64,000 nt of DNA from Chitinophaga sp. CF418 (lineage in GTDB: Bacteria > Bacteroidota > Bacteroidia > Chitinophagales > Chitinophagaceae), in NCBI RefSeq assembly GCF_900142925.1, contig NZ_FRCN01000008.1:62001-126000 (forward strand), in the 5' to 3' direction. A program made the translations under genes and the position numbers. Below, in pieces: positions 35,266 to 44,069 of the stretch. Numbering within the stretch: position 1 is the stretch's first letter; every line of letters starts with the position of its first letter. The notes under the pieces are model-generated. The model was not told the DNA's origin. It saw nothing but the letters and a program-made list of their open reading frames with translations, and ran no database searches.

Positions 35266-37659
35266 CTATTTTTTTGCCAGCGAACGTTTCACCTTGGATA
35301 TTAAACCATTGGTAGAGCGTGCTGTATCCGAATAACCATAGCCGTAACCATACCCATATCCATAACCATAACCGTATCCGTAACCGCTACCGATCTTCAC
35401 ATCGTTCACAATGATGTTCATCTTAGGCAGTTTGCCGTTGAGGTGAAGATCCCTGGAGAGCAGCATCTGCTGCTTGAAGGTATATCCTTGTCTTACCAGG
35501 TACAGCGTTGCATCAGCAAAACGTCCCAGTAGCTGAGCATCCGTTACAAGGCCTACAGGTGCAGTATCCACAACGATGTAGTCAAAACGCTGTCTCAGCT
35601 CGCGAAACAACTTTTCTGTAGCAGGCAGCAGCAGCAATTCTGCAGGATTTGGCGGAATAGGACCGGAAGAAACGATGTAACAGTTCTCATGAAAGCCGGA
35701 AGGCTTGATCAGTTCTTCCATATTTGTTTTCCCGATCACGTAGGTACTGAAGCCGAACTGGTTCACCAATCCCAGCTGCTCTGAGATCTTCGGTTTACGA
35801 AGGTCCATTTCCATGAGTACGACCGACTTTCCGGAAAGTGCCAGTACAGAGGCGATATTGGTCGCCACAAAAGATTTTCCCTCGCCACTCATACTGGAAG
35901 TAAGCAGGATCACCTGTCCCTTGTCGCCCAGTATAAACTGAAGGTTTGTCCTGATAGCCCTGAACTGTTCCACCACCGGCGCAACAGATCCTTTACGTAC
36001 CACTACCAGTTCCTTATGATCGGAGTGTCCGACCTCAGCCAGGATAGGAACAGGGGTATTGTTGACAATATCTTCCCGGCTTCCAATTCTGCGGTTGAAG
36101 AGATCTTTGAGATATAATGCAATGGCAGGGATCGCCAATCCTCCTATCAGGGCGAACAGATAGATCATAGTCCTCTTCGGGGCAAATGGAGCAGACTCGC
36201 TCTTAGCCGGGTCTATGATCCTTGCCATAGCCAGGTTGGACGATTTGGAGATGGCTGACTCTTCGCGTTTCTTCAGCAGGAACAGGTACAGTTCCTGTTT
36301 TACAGCCTGTTGTCTTGAAAAGTCCAGGAACACTCTTTCTTTGCCCGGCACCTGTTTGATCTGGCTGTTGATGCCGCCCATACGGGCTTTCAGCTGATTA
36401 ATACTGATCACGACACCGCTTTTCAGAGAAGCGACATTAGAGCTCAGGTCAGCCCTCAGGGAAGCCAGTTGCTCATCTAAATTCTTTATAAAAGGGTTTG
36501 TTTCTGTAGTGGTCATCAGGCTGCGCTGCCTGTCCAGCTGCATGGCATTATATTTCTCCACAATGGAAAGGAAGGTAGGATCCTGCACTACCAGGGAAGA
36601 GGGTACGATGCGTTTATTATTACTCTGGTCTTTGATATACTGTTCAATAGATTCTACTATACTCAGCCTCACCTCCTGTTCTGTGAGCTGCTTGGTAATG
36701 TCTTCCGTACCGGATACCAATACTTTAGCCTGCTCTCCCAGGTCAGCCAGATCGTTCTCCTGTTTGAACTGCTGGATCTGTTTTTCGACGCCCGACAGTT
36801 CACTGCTCACCAGCACCAGGCGGTTATCTACGAACGCGATAGTGCTGTCCACAATCCTGTTCTTGTCCTCCACACTGGCCTGCAGGTATTTCTCAATCAG
36901 CTTGTTGAGGATGATCTCCCCTTTCCTGGGTATAGTAGCCTCTATGCCGAGATTGATCACACTTACCTGTTTATTCGGTATTTCCACGTTGATCTTCTTC
37001 TGGAAGGCGGCCACTGCATTATCGAATGAGGTAACGTTGATGACATATTCTTCACCCACCAGATCGAACTGTTTGTTCCTTGTGATACATAAGATGCCTT
37101 CAGCGAGCTGGATGGTATCGCCCCAGCTCAGGGACTTTTCAGTATCGCCGTTCCTGAAGAGGAATTTATTTTCATCGACCGGTTTTAAAATATACCGCAC
37201 ATTTTTGAGGGTATCTTTCAGATATATCCAGTTAGCGGTAAACGGCACATCCAGCACTTCTGCTTTCTTGAGATGACCTTCTACTACATAGGTAACATTC
37301 AGTTTCAGATCCCTTACTACCTTTTCAATGATAGATCTTGATTTCAGGATTTCCACTTCATTGTCGACGTTACTTTTTGTACTGAACAATTCCAGCTGAT
37401 CCAGTATTTCCTGGCCCTGTATGTCGCCGCCCTTCTTGTCGTCTTTCACCAGGATCTTTGCATTGACATTAAACCTGGACGTTGCATATCTCAGGTATGC
37501 CCATGCCAGCGTACAGGTCAGTAACAGGCATACTACGAACCAATACCATCTGTTGCGGAGCTTTTCCAGGATGTTTTGTACATCAAGCGTATTGTCAGGT
37601 AAAAGCTCTGCTTCTATCTTATTATTTACTGCACCGTTAATGTGATTCCTACCACTCAT
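35266..37659 (-). CDS. wzc: Polysaccharide co-polymerase and tyrosine autokinase (Wzc/BY-kinase) with a (Gly-Tyr)9 tail
   Basis: Two membrane segments (near residues 33-50 and 505-525) flank a long periplasmic Wzz-type coiled domain. The cytoplasmic kinase has Walker A SSMSGEGKSFVATNIA (about 582-597), Walker A' VVLMEMDLRKP and Walker B FDYIVVDTAPV. At residues 759-776 there are nine consecutive Gly-Tyr pairs, the tyrosine cluster that BY-kinases autophosphorylate, followed by SDTARSTNGLISKV. Phosphorylation cycles control chain length and export. The cognate phosphatase may be the PHP enzyme at 4.2 kb. It lies 13 bp after wza. Confidence 0.95.
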   Translation of the reverse strand: MSGRNHINGAVNNKIEAELLPDNTLDVQNILEKLRNRWYWFVVCLLLTCTLAWAYLRYATSRFNVNAKILVKDDKKGGDIQGQEILDQLELFSTKSNVDNEVEILKSRSIIEKVVRDLKLNVTYVVEGHLKKAEVLDVPFTANWIYLKDTLKNVRYILKPVDENKFLFRNGDTEKSLSWGDTIQLAEGILCITRNKQFDLVGEEYVINVTSFDNAVAAFQKKINVEIPNKQVSVINLGIEATIPRKGEIILNKLIEKYLQASVEDKNRIVDSTIAFVDNRLVLVSSELSGVEKQIQQFKQENDLADLGEQAKVLVSGTEDITKQLTEQEVRLSIVESIEQYIKDQSNNKRIVPSSLVVQDPTFLSIVEKYNAMQLDRQRSLMTTTETNPFIKNLDEQLASLRADLSSNVASLKSGVVISINQLKARMGGINSQIKQVPGKERVFLDFSRQQAVKQELYLFLLKKREESAISKSSNLAMARIIDPAKSESAPFAPKRTMIYLFALIGGLAIPAIALYLKDLFNRRIGSREDIVNNTPVPILAEVGHSDHKELVVVRKGSVAPVVEQFRAIRTNLQFILGDKGQVILLTSSMSGEGKSFVATNIASVLALSGKSVVLMEMDLRKPKISEQLGLVNQFGFSTYVIGKTNMEELIKPSGFHENCYIVSSGPIPPNPAELLLLPATEKLFRELRQRFDYIVVDTAPVGLVTDAQLLGRFADATLYLVRQGYTFKQQMLLSRDLHLNGKLPKMNIIVNDVKIGSGYGYGYGYGYGYGYGYGYSDTARSTNGLISKVKRSLAKK
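35332..35385 (-). repeat. 54-bp coding repeat: nine Gly-Tyr codon pairs
   Basis: The repeat encodes (GY)9 at the Wzc C-terminus. Codons vary (GGT, GGA, GGG, GGC; TAT, TAC), so the protein pattern is conserved more than the DNA. The hexamer period would allow in-frame gain or loss of tyrosines. Confidence 0.9.
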
Positions 37660-37672
37660 ATTATGGGATTAA

Positions 37673-38527
37673 TTATAATTTAAGTCTGGTTGCAAGAACA
37701 ACTATGAGAGACAACAGAGACACTGCAATTGTGAAATTCCTTGTTTTTGCAACATCTGTAGACTCAACTTTTGTTTTGTTCGGCTCAACGTATATAACAT
37801 CTCCCTGGCGTAAATAGAAATACGGGGAAGTGAACATTTTGCTATCGTTGAGATTAAAACGTATGAATTCTTTTTTCACGCCTGCATCTCTTATCAGCAG
37901 GATATTCTCTCTCCTTCCATAGATGGTGAGATCTCCCGCCATCCCGAGCGCATCGAGCAGCGTTACTTTTTCATTGGGCATGATGTAAGAAGATGGTTTT
38001 GTCACTTCACCCAATACAGTGATCTTAAAATTGACGAAGCGGACGTTTACGACAGGATCTTTATAGTATTCAGCAGCTTTGCCCCTGACCTCGTCTCGTA
38101 CAACGTCAGTGGTCTTTCCTTTTACGAATACTTTCCCGATCAGTGGCAGCACCACATATCCGTCTTTGTCAACGAGGTATCCGCTGATGGAGGAATTAGA
38201 AGAACCAGTGCCTGTTGCACTGCCCGGCGATAGCGGGCTTCCGTCTATAGGCCAGGTAGCGGTATTCTGCTGATTCAGCAAAGCTGTTGCAGAAGGATCG
38301 AGTGTTTGTATGCTTACCTGTAAAATATCGTCGGGTTGTATGGGAGGTGTGTAAAAAGTAGCCTGATCAATGGCTGTCTTTCTTACTGAATCAGGAATAT
38401 CTTTGAAATAAGCAATATTCTTAGGGCTGGAACAAGATGTAAAATATAAAGACATAGCGCCTGCCATCAGTAGAAGCAGGTAAACTCCAGGTTTTGTAGT
38501 GCGACTCCCGCGGTTAATAATCCTCAT
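37673..38527 (-). CDS. wza: Outer-membrane polysaccharide export lipoprotein (Wza family)
   Basis: A signal peptide with a lipobox-like end (LYFTSC, Cys at about 32) is followed by the Poly_export domain (YFKDIPDSVRK, FYTPPIQPDDILQVSIQTLD), a VDKDGYVVLPLIGKVFVKG strand, and an SLBB domain (ITVLGEVTKPSSYIMPNEK..LLDALGMAG). A final hydrophobic helix (FTIAVSLLSLIVVL) could cross the outer membrane. It is shorter (284 aa) than E. coli Wza, as usual in Bacteroidetes. It precedes wzc by 13 bp. Confidence 0.92.
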   Translation of the reverse strand: MRIINRGSRTTKPGVYLLLLMAGAMSLYFTSCSSPKNIAYFKDIPDSVRKTAIDQATFYTPPIQPDDILQVSIQTLDPSATALLNQQNTATWPIDGSPLSPGSATGTGSSNSSISGYLVDKDGYVVLPLIGKVFVKGKTTDVVRDEVRGKAAEYYKDPVVNVRFVNFKITVLGEVTKPSSYIMPNEKVTLLDALGMAGDLTIYGRRENILLIRDAGVKKEFIRFNLNDSKMFTSPYFYLRQGDVIYVEPNKTKVESTDVAKTRNFTIAVSLLSLIVVLATRLKL

Positions 38528-38604
38528 TATAAAATTAACTGTTTAAAAAAGGTCTACCACCGGCATACCATTGGGTATGCGGATAATAATGTATTGATTG
38601 ATTA

Positions 38605-40536
38605 CTATAGTTTTATCTTATCCTTATCCAGTTGTTCGAACGCAGAATTTCTACTGATAAATTCCGGTACGAGTTGTTTCATCAGAACTACTGTAGGGGT
38701 GATGTAATGCTTCTGAGCAGAAGCAATTAATTTTTCGATGTGCTCATTCACTTCAACAAAATCGTATTCACGAACGCGGGCTATCATGATTTTCTCATGA
38801 TAGGTACTGAGTGTATTTTCTGCATTGTTCAACAGTTCTTCATATAGTTTTTCCCCCGGGCGTAATCCTGTAAACACTACCTGTATATCTCTGCCAGGCT
38901 CTCTGCCGCTCATGCGGATCATCTTATTGGCCAGATCAGCTATTTTCACCGGCTGCCCCATATCGAATACAAATATCTCGCCACCTTGTCCCATTGCTCC
39001 AGCTTCCAGCACCAGCTGGCAGGCTTCGGGAATGGTCATGAAGTAGCGGGTGATGTCCGGATGTGTAACAGTAAGCGGACCTCCTTTCTCCAGTTGCTGT
39101 TTGAATCGCGGTATAACTGATCCGTTAGATCCTAATACATTACCGAACCGTGTTGTGATAAACCGTGTGGGCGGCATACCATATATCGGACCTGACTTTT
39201 TATATTGACGGTTAACGTGGTTATTGTAAGACTGTGTAAATATCTCGGCTATCCGTTTGGAAGCGCCCATGACATTGGTAGGATTCACTGCTTTATCAGT
39301 AGAGACCATTACAAATTTCTCCACCCCAAATTCGACTGATAATTCCGCCAGCGCCTTCGTACCCATTACATTGTTCAGCACGGCCACAGAGGGGTTCTTT
39401 TCCATCATAGGCACGTGTTTATAGGCGGCAGCATGATATACCACAGAGGGTTCATATACTTCAAACAACTGCTGCATACGGATGCGGTCGCAGATATTTG
39501 CGATATAAGGTACAACCGGTATATTAGGCGCCATCTCTCCTATTTCCAGTTCGAGTTCATGCAGGGGTGATTCTGCTTTATCGCACATCACAAGCACAGC
39601 GGGCTCCAGTTTAACCAGCTGTCTCACCAGTTCACTACCAATAGAGCCGGCAGCTCCTGTTACGAGAATCGCTTTGCCTCTTGCTTCACGGCTGACCTGT
39701 TCGTTATTGATACTGATAACGGATCTGTCCAGCAGGTCTTCAATTCTGATGTCCTGCAATTTGGCGGGACTCCATTCAGCGTTTATCCATTTATGAACAG
39801 GTAATACCTTCTGCACTTTAATGTTCAGCGCGATGCAATTATCGACAATATCGCTGAGTATCTGTGCATCAGGAGCTTCTTCTGCAACGATGAGCAAGCG
39901 GACTTTTTCCTGCCTCATCAGTCTTTCGAGCGAGCTTCTGGAAGTGCCGTAGATAGCCAGTCCATCCAATCGTTTACCCGTACGGGTGAGTTTATCGTCC
40001 AGGAATCCGGCAACGCGTATACAGCCTGTTTGATCTTCACTGATAGCCTTCCGCACCATCAACCCGGAATGGCCTGCGTTATATATAACAGCTTTGGTTT
40101 TATTGATAGTGCCGTACCTGTTATAATAGTGGAAAGCCCATTTTACAAAGAGCCTGTACGATAGCAGGAAGAAGGTGTTGATGAAGAAATTGATAGTGAT
40201 AACAGATAGGGGAATCATGTTCACCTCGGTGTACGTAAATGCTGCAACGTTTATATAGTAATAAATAACAGCACTAACGAGGCTCACACATGAAATGCGC
40301 CCTATATCAGCCATACTCGTATATCTCACAATGCCTGTGTAAGTACGAAACAATAGCGATAACAATAAATTCACACTCACAATAACCAATACAATATCCT
40401 GCATGGGGTATCGACCAAAGTCTTCGAGGTTAAAGTTAAGCCTGAGTAAAAAAGACAAGCTCATTGCAACAATCGAACACCCGAGGTCTAATAACAAAAT
40501 CAGCCAGGATGGGGTAATCCATGATCTCTTAGTCAT
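38605..40536 (-). CDS. Membrane-bound nucleotide-sugar 4,6-dehydratase (CapD/PglF/WbpM type)
   Basis: Four N-terminal transmembrane helices (residues 10-130) are followed by a CoA-binding-like domain and a C-terminal SDR domain starting AILVTGAAGSIGSELVRQL. The active-site block STDKAVNPTNVMGASKR has Met in place of the SDR Tyr, the hallmark of PglF/WbpM UDP-GlcNAc 4,6-dehydratases. The product, a UDP-4-keto-6-deoxy-HexNAc, fits the DegT aminotransferase at the far end of the block. It is the first gene of the EPS block. Confidence 0.93.
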   Translation of the reverse strand: MTKRSWITPSWLILLLDLGCSIVAMSLSFLLRLNFNLEDFGRYPMQDIVLVIVSVNLLLSLLFRTYTGIVRYTSMADIGRISCVSLVSAVIYYYINVAAFTYTEVNMIPLSVITINFFINTFFLLSYRLFVKWAFHYYNRYGTINKTKAVIYNAGHSGLMVRKAISEDQTGCIRVAGFLDDKLTRTGKRLDGLAIYGTSRSSLERLMRQEKVRLLIVAEEAPDAQILSDIVDNCIALNIKVQKVLPVHKWINAEWSPAKLQDIRIEDLLDRSVISINNEQVSREARGKAILVTGAAGSIGSELVRQLVKLEPAVLVMCDKAESPLHELELEIGEMAPNIPVVPYIANICDRIRMQQLFEVYEPSVVYHAAAYKHVPMMEKNPSVAVLNNVMGTKALAELSVEFGVEKFVMVSTDKAVNPTNVMGASKRIAEIFTQSYNNHVNRQYKKSGPIYGMPPTRFITTRFGNVLGSNGSVIPRFKQQLEKGGPLTVTHPDITRYFMTIPEACQLVLEAGAMGQGGEIFVFDMGQPVKIADLANKMIRMSGREPGRDIQVVFTGLRPGEKLYEELLNNAENTLSTYHEKIMIARVREYDFVEVNEHIEKLIASAQKHYITPTVVLMKQLVPEFISRNSAFEQLDKDKIKL

Positions 40537-41287
40537 CGGTTTAATTAGATAAGGTTAAAACTGTATCAGTATTTCTTTTTTCAATAACTCGGAATCTCTT
40601 AAAACAGTGTGTTTTTCAGTATTTTATGTTCTAACCTGTGTGCAAAATAAATACATAATGTTAAATTTTGTCCAGTTTATAGATGAGTTTGACCACATGT
40701 TTTTATCTCTAATATTTATATTCTATAATATTAAAAACACATTGATTCATACAATTCTTCTATACTGTTTGCTATCGGGCTTTTATTTACAGAACGTCAT
40801 TTCAATCTTTCGGAACTAACAAATACGCCTAATTTAATATTCCGTATTAATACGTACCATTAAACCGACATAATCGCCGGTTCACGTATATCCAAGGGCA
40901 AAACATATCCAGATGGCGTATGCCACCTTACATAGGTCCTTACCCTTAAGAATATGGTATTACCGTGAAGCAATGAGTTTTCCATGGCACGCTAGTTAAG
41001 TTGACTAATTGGTTATGTACTAGCACTCTAAAGGCGTTATGAGCAGACTTTAAAGTAATGCTTGCTATTCAAGTGATTTGGTGAGACAGTTGAAACAAAC
41101 ACTATACCAAAAAGCAGCCATGCCAATTCTTTCTCAAGGCTACACTTGATAACAACTATTAAGGAGTGTTTGTTTTGGAGAATAAAAAAACCGTTAGCTC
41201 ATCCGTTGTCTTTAAACAAAAAGGATTAACGAATAAAGAAATAAACAAATTCAAATTATTGCTTGTATAAACACCTGGGGCTATCTG
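40537..41287. other. Long AT-rich non-coding region upstream of the EPS block
   Basis: About 750 bp with no credible gene. It must hold the promoter and 5' leader of the EPS operon. A perfect TAnnTTTG box facing the operon was not found. A 70-codon hydrophobic frame at 40607-40819 looks like an AT-rich accident. No UpxY/NusG-like antiterminator gene lies nearby. Confidence 0.5.
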
Positions 41288-41326
41288 AAAAAAAATTACC
41301 CGGTGCGTTTTACGCTCCGGGTAAAG
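41288..41326 (-). terminator. Terminator of the zinc-ribbon gene
   Basis: On the minus strand, TTTACCCGGAGCG-TAAAA-CGCACCGGGTAA is followed by eight T residues, 41 bp after the stop of the gene at 41367. Confidence 0.8.
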
Positions 41327-41366
41327 TTTACTACAAAAAAATATATGTCTTAACGTTATTCCACAG

Positions 41367-41639
41367 TTAGTGTGCCGGTATAGCCACAGGTTTTGTCCTG
41401 ATAACTGGAATAGCGTCGTTGGCGATTATCTGTTTGTTCTGAGGTTTATGCCATACATAACTTCTCTTCAGACAGGAGTAGCAGATATATCTGCGGATAG
41501 GGAATACACCCAACACATATTTAACAAAGAAACCACGGGGTACCCTGTCTTCAAGAACACCGTGTTTACATTTAGGGCAATCATGCAATTCAATACGCTC
41601 CACGTTGGAAGATGAGCCCTGTAGCAAAATGTAACTCAT
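41367..41639 (-). CDS. Small protein with a CxxC...CxxC zinc-ribbon-like motif
   Basis: A 90-residue protein I do not recognise. CPKC (residues 21-24) and CYSC (about 53-56) can form a zinc ribbon around a hydrophobic middle (GFFVKYVLGVFPIRRYI). The tail is Pro/Ile-rich (NDAIPVIRTKPVAIPAH). It has its own terminator, so it is probably a single-gene unit. A role in nucleic-acid or protein binding is only a guess. Confidence 0.6.
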   Translation of the reverse strand: MSYILLQGSSSNVERIELHDCPKCKHGVLEDRVPRGFFVKYVLGVFPIRRYICYSCLKRSYVWHKPQNKQIIANDAIPVIRTKPVAIPAH

Positions 41640-41862
41640 AGGTAATTAATTAGTCTGGTAAGGGATGGTAGTCAGTTCACGAACTACTTCACAAAAGTAC
41701 GAATAATATTATTATTGAATTAATTTAATTTCTACTTTGAGAAGTACTTTATATGCATAAAGTTCGAAATTAGTTGCCACGGTCAATTGTTCATTCTCAA
41801 GGAAATTCTCCTGCTGGAGCCGCAGGTTTTGGGGGTATTTTAAAGAAATGAGTATGAACTGC

Positions 41863-42192
41863 TTAGGATACGGATATAGAAAGATAAATGTCTCTCAGCG
41901 CCAGGGCGTAAGCGCCGGTTCCATTCCGGGTCTTTTTTGCCTCATAGAAGGCTTTTCGGGCCGGATCTACTAATACGAGTAGTGCCTGCTGGCTCGCCAT
42001 TTTAAACCTTTCCCTTACCGCTATCTGCTTTTCTGTGGGCGGCGTTGTGCCCGGTCCTCTTTTCCGGCCGGCAACCGTTTTACCGTTCCGTTGGCTGAAG
42101 GTGATATTTCCAACACTACCGGATGCACCCTCAAATATCAGGCTGTACAGAGGCACGCCGTTCAGTGATAAGTTTGATCTGTTTACTAACAT
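41863..42192 (-). CDS. Unrecognised small basic protein, family member A
   Basis: The 109-residue protein shares a clear pattern with the proteins at 42361-42933 and 45094-45384: EG.SG, QRNGKT, a basic stretch, PPTE.QIAVRE.F, A..AL, a DP..KA.Y block and GAYALALRDI near the end. It has no membrane segment. This one ends right after the shared core. Function unknown. Confidence 0.65.
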   Translation of the reverse strand: MLVNRSNLSLNGVPLYSLIFEGASGSVGNITFSQRNGKTVAGRKRGPGTTPPTEKQIAVRERFKMASQQALLVLVDPARKAFYEAKKTRNGTGAYALALRDIYLSISVS

Positions 42193-42360
42193 GATTTACA
42201 ATTTTAGTGTCATAAAATGCGCCCCGGCCGAAACCGGGACGCTGTTTTAATAATGCACACATTTAAACCTCTGGCGGACGAATTACCAGGTAAAAGGGGC
42301 GTGTTGATTACCGGACGGCATACGCGCCCTGTCTTCTATTACCTCGTCACGCCTTTACGA

Positions 42361-42933
42361 TTACGGAATAGTAAACTCACGCGTGGTCTGATTGCCGGGC
42401 ATATCTGTGGCCGTAATGGTGATACGGGTACCTGTAACCGCCGGATTCGCGACAGTGGCAGTGTATTTCCAGTCTTTGCTGTTACCGCCCGCCGCTGTAG
42501 CCTCTCCTTCTTCAAGCAGGACATTGGCGGCAGATCTGATTTCGACCCAGACCTTATCGAGTGTGAAAACGTCTTTCGCCTTGATCGTGATAACATCTCC
42601 AACGAGGCCTTTGTATTTGCCAGTTACCACGCGGCGTACTTCCGGGAAAGAATGGGCATCTTTTAATGCCAGGGCATAAGCACTCATGCCGAGTTTTACA
42701 GCGGCTTCATTGTAAGCTGCTTTTTTTGCCGGATCCTGCAATACGCCTAAAGCGTAATTTGCGGCATCTTCAAACTTTTCCCTGACTGCAATCTGCTCTT
42801 CAGTCGGCGGCAGGGAACTTCCCTTTGATTTTCTGCTGATGATCGTTTTACCGTTGCGCTGACGCAAGGTCATCTGTTTTGCGATTGTACCTGATACTCC
42901 TTCGATGAAGAAGTTTGTTTTATTGATTGCCAT
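42361..42933 (-). CDS. Unrecognised protein, family member B, with an Ig-like C-terminal extension
   Basis: Residues 10-95 hold the family core (IEGVSGTIAKQ, LRQRNGKTII, PPTEEQIAVREKF, QDPAKKAAYNEA, SAYALALKD). Residues 96-190 are a beta-rich segment (YKGLVGDVITIKAKD, VWVEIRSAANVLLEEGEA, TRITITATDMPGNQTT) that resembles an Ig/cadherin-like fold. No signal peptide is seen. It lies 168 bp ahead of member A on the same strand. Function unknown. Confidence 0.68.
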   Translation of the reverse strand: MAINKTNFFIEGVSGTIAKQMTLRQRNGKTIISRKSKGSSLPPTEEQIAVREKFEDAANYALGVLQDPAKKAAYNEAAVKLGMSAYALALKDAHSFPEVRRVVTGKYKGLVGDVITIKAKDVFTLDKVWVEIRSAANVLLEEGEATAAGGNSKDWKYTATVANPAVTGTRITITATDMPGNQTTREFTIP

Positions 42934-43098
42934 GTTATTTCATTTTTATTGTTACGAAAATGGATTGCCAGGCAAGCACTGCGAACGGGTGAAACAACAG
43001 GCGTCTCTCTGTCGTTTCAGACGCAGCCCCGTTTTGCGGTGATTGCTGATGCAATGTTAGGAAGGATTTCGACACGGTTTTAAACCATGTATATAAGA

Positions 43099-43151
43099 GC
43101 CTTTAATCCCGATATAAGACCCCTTTATCACGACATAAAGGCCTTTAATCC
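43099..43151. repeat. 21-bp direct repeats with a hairpin at the 3' end of the LytTR gene
   Basis: GCCTTTAATCCC occurs at 43099 and 43141; between them a related unit at 43120-43140 carries the stem CCTTTAT-6 nt-ATAAAGG. The array overlaps the last codons of the LytTR gene and may act in transcript ending. Confidence 0.6.
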
Positions 43152-43507
43152 CAGGAGGAATTTGAATCGGTATCATCATCACAAGCCTGTAATGTCCTGA
43201 ACCTTCTAAAAAAATCCTTTTTATAATTTTCGCCAAAAGGAACTTCGACGTTTCCCATTACTATTAAGTCTACGCATACCTTCTCCACATGCTCCAGGGA
43301 GATAATGTAGCTTCTATGTACACGGCAGAACATGTCTTCAGGCAATTGTTCCTCAACCTGCTTCAGGCTTTGTCTTAGGAGTATTTTCCGGTTATCGGAG
43401 AGTTTTATGGTACAATAATTAAGTTTTACTGAAATGTAGAGGATATTCCTGGTGAGGATCACCTCATGATTATCAGCGTCGCAGGTTATCAGTATGCGGT
43501 CTTTCAT
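43145..43507 (-). CDS. Orphan LytTR-type DNA-binding regulator
   Basis: The 120-residue protein is a single LytTR domain: IIL/ILYISVKLNYCTIKL, ILLRQSLKQVEEQLPE, MFCRVHRSYIISLEHVEKV and the closing VPFGENYKKDFFRRF. There is no receiver domain and no histidine kinase next to it, so it may be controlled at the level of expression or through another protein. The ATG at 43507 fits the domain; the frame extends 10 codons further upstream. The upstream DNA has a hexamer repeat and a CTA-rich short frame. Confidence 0.88.
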   Translation of the reverse strand: MKDRILITCDADNHEVILTRNILYISVKLNYCTIKLSDNRKILLRQSLKQVEEQLPEDMFCRVHRSYIISLEHVEKVCVDLIVMGNVEVPFGENYKKDFFRRFRTLQACDDDTDSNSSWD

Positions 43508-43703
43508 AAGTGTTGTTAATAGAGGTGATGAATGCAAGGGAAGAATGAGAAGAAAGGATGGTGCGTGGAGATAGTCGTAGTCGTAGTCGTAGTAGGGGTA
43601 GTTGTAGTAGAGGTAGCAGGCTTAGGTTGGTTAGGGAATACAGCAGGGTTTGAGGGTTCATAATGGATTTAGCAACTGGGGTGTGTTTTGCTGTACGTGT
43701 CAT
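43473..43703 (-). CDS. Possible short leader reading frame ahead of the LytTR gene
   Basis: A 76-codon frame that starts at an ATG 196 bp before the LytTR start and ends 35 bp inside it. Its middle (residues 30-46, LPLLQLPLLRLRLRL) uses nine CTA codons and three CGA codons in a short run. It has no domain and could be chance created by the hexamer repeat, or a leader peptide that senses charged-tRNA supply. Low confidence. Confidence 0.2.
   Translation of the reverse strand: MTRTAKHTPVAKSIMNPQTLLYSLTNLSLLPLLQLPLLRLRLRLSPRTILSSHSSLAFITSINNTYERPHTDNLRR
43572..43593. repeat. Hexanucleotide repeat upstream of the LytTR gene
   Basis: Three TAGTCG units followed by TAGT, then degenerate TAGT/GTAG words to about 43610. 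It lies 65-105 bp before the LytTR start codon. Confidence 0.75.
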
Positions 43704-43920
43704 GATTTTGAAGTTTTAATTTTTTAATGATTTAAATAACTATAAGAGCTTCATCAGAAAGGAATTTTGAATTAGGTTGATATCCAAAAATAATGGAAAT
43801 AATAATCTGAAGATCAATTTCATATATATTTTTTACACCACATAATTATGTGGGCTTGAATTTTATGTGGCCCAAAATTGGTCTGCATGTAACCCGGATA
43901 CAACTAGCATATGACCTGCA

Positions 43921-44024
43921 TCTTCCTCCGTCTTTCTTCCGTTAAAGACGGAGGAAGAACGGAGGAAGAACGGAGGAAGATGCAAGTTTGATGTAAGTTT
44001 GATGCAAGTTTGATACACTTCTGA
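43921..44024. repeat. 11-bp-period repeat with two alternative 15-bp hairpins
   Basis: Three ACGGAGGAAGA copies (43948, 43959, 43970) are followed without a gap by TGCAAGTTTGA, TGTAAGTTTGA and TGCAAGTTTGA (43981, 43992, 44003) and a decayed unit (44014-44024). The arm at 43921-43935 pairs perfectly over 15 bp with 43944-43958. Shifted by 4 bases, 43917-43931 pairs perfectly over 15 bp with 43970-43984. It ends 45 bp before the GntR start codon, which suggests an operator or a switchable leader. Confidence 0.85.
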
Positions 44025-44069
44025 TACATCCCATTTTTACAATTCCGATTTCTTTGCTATTTTACCATA

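Noticed and set aside
40607..40819. 70-codon hydrophobic frame upstream of the EPS block
   Set aside because: AT-rich DNA gives Phe/Ile/Leu-rich frames by chance; no start signal and no family pattern.
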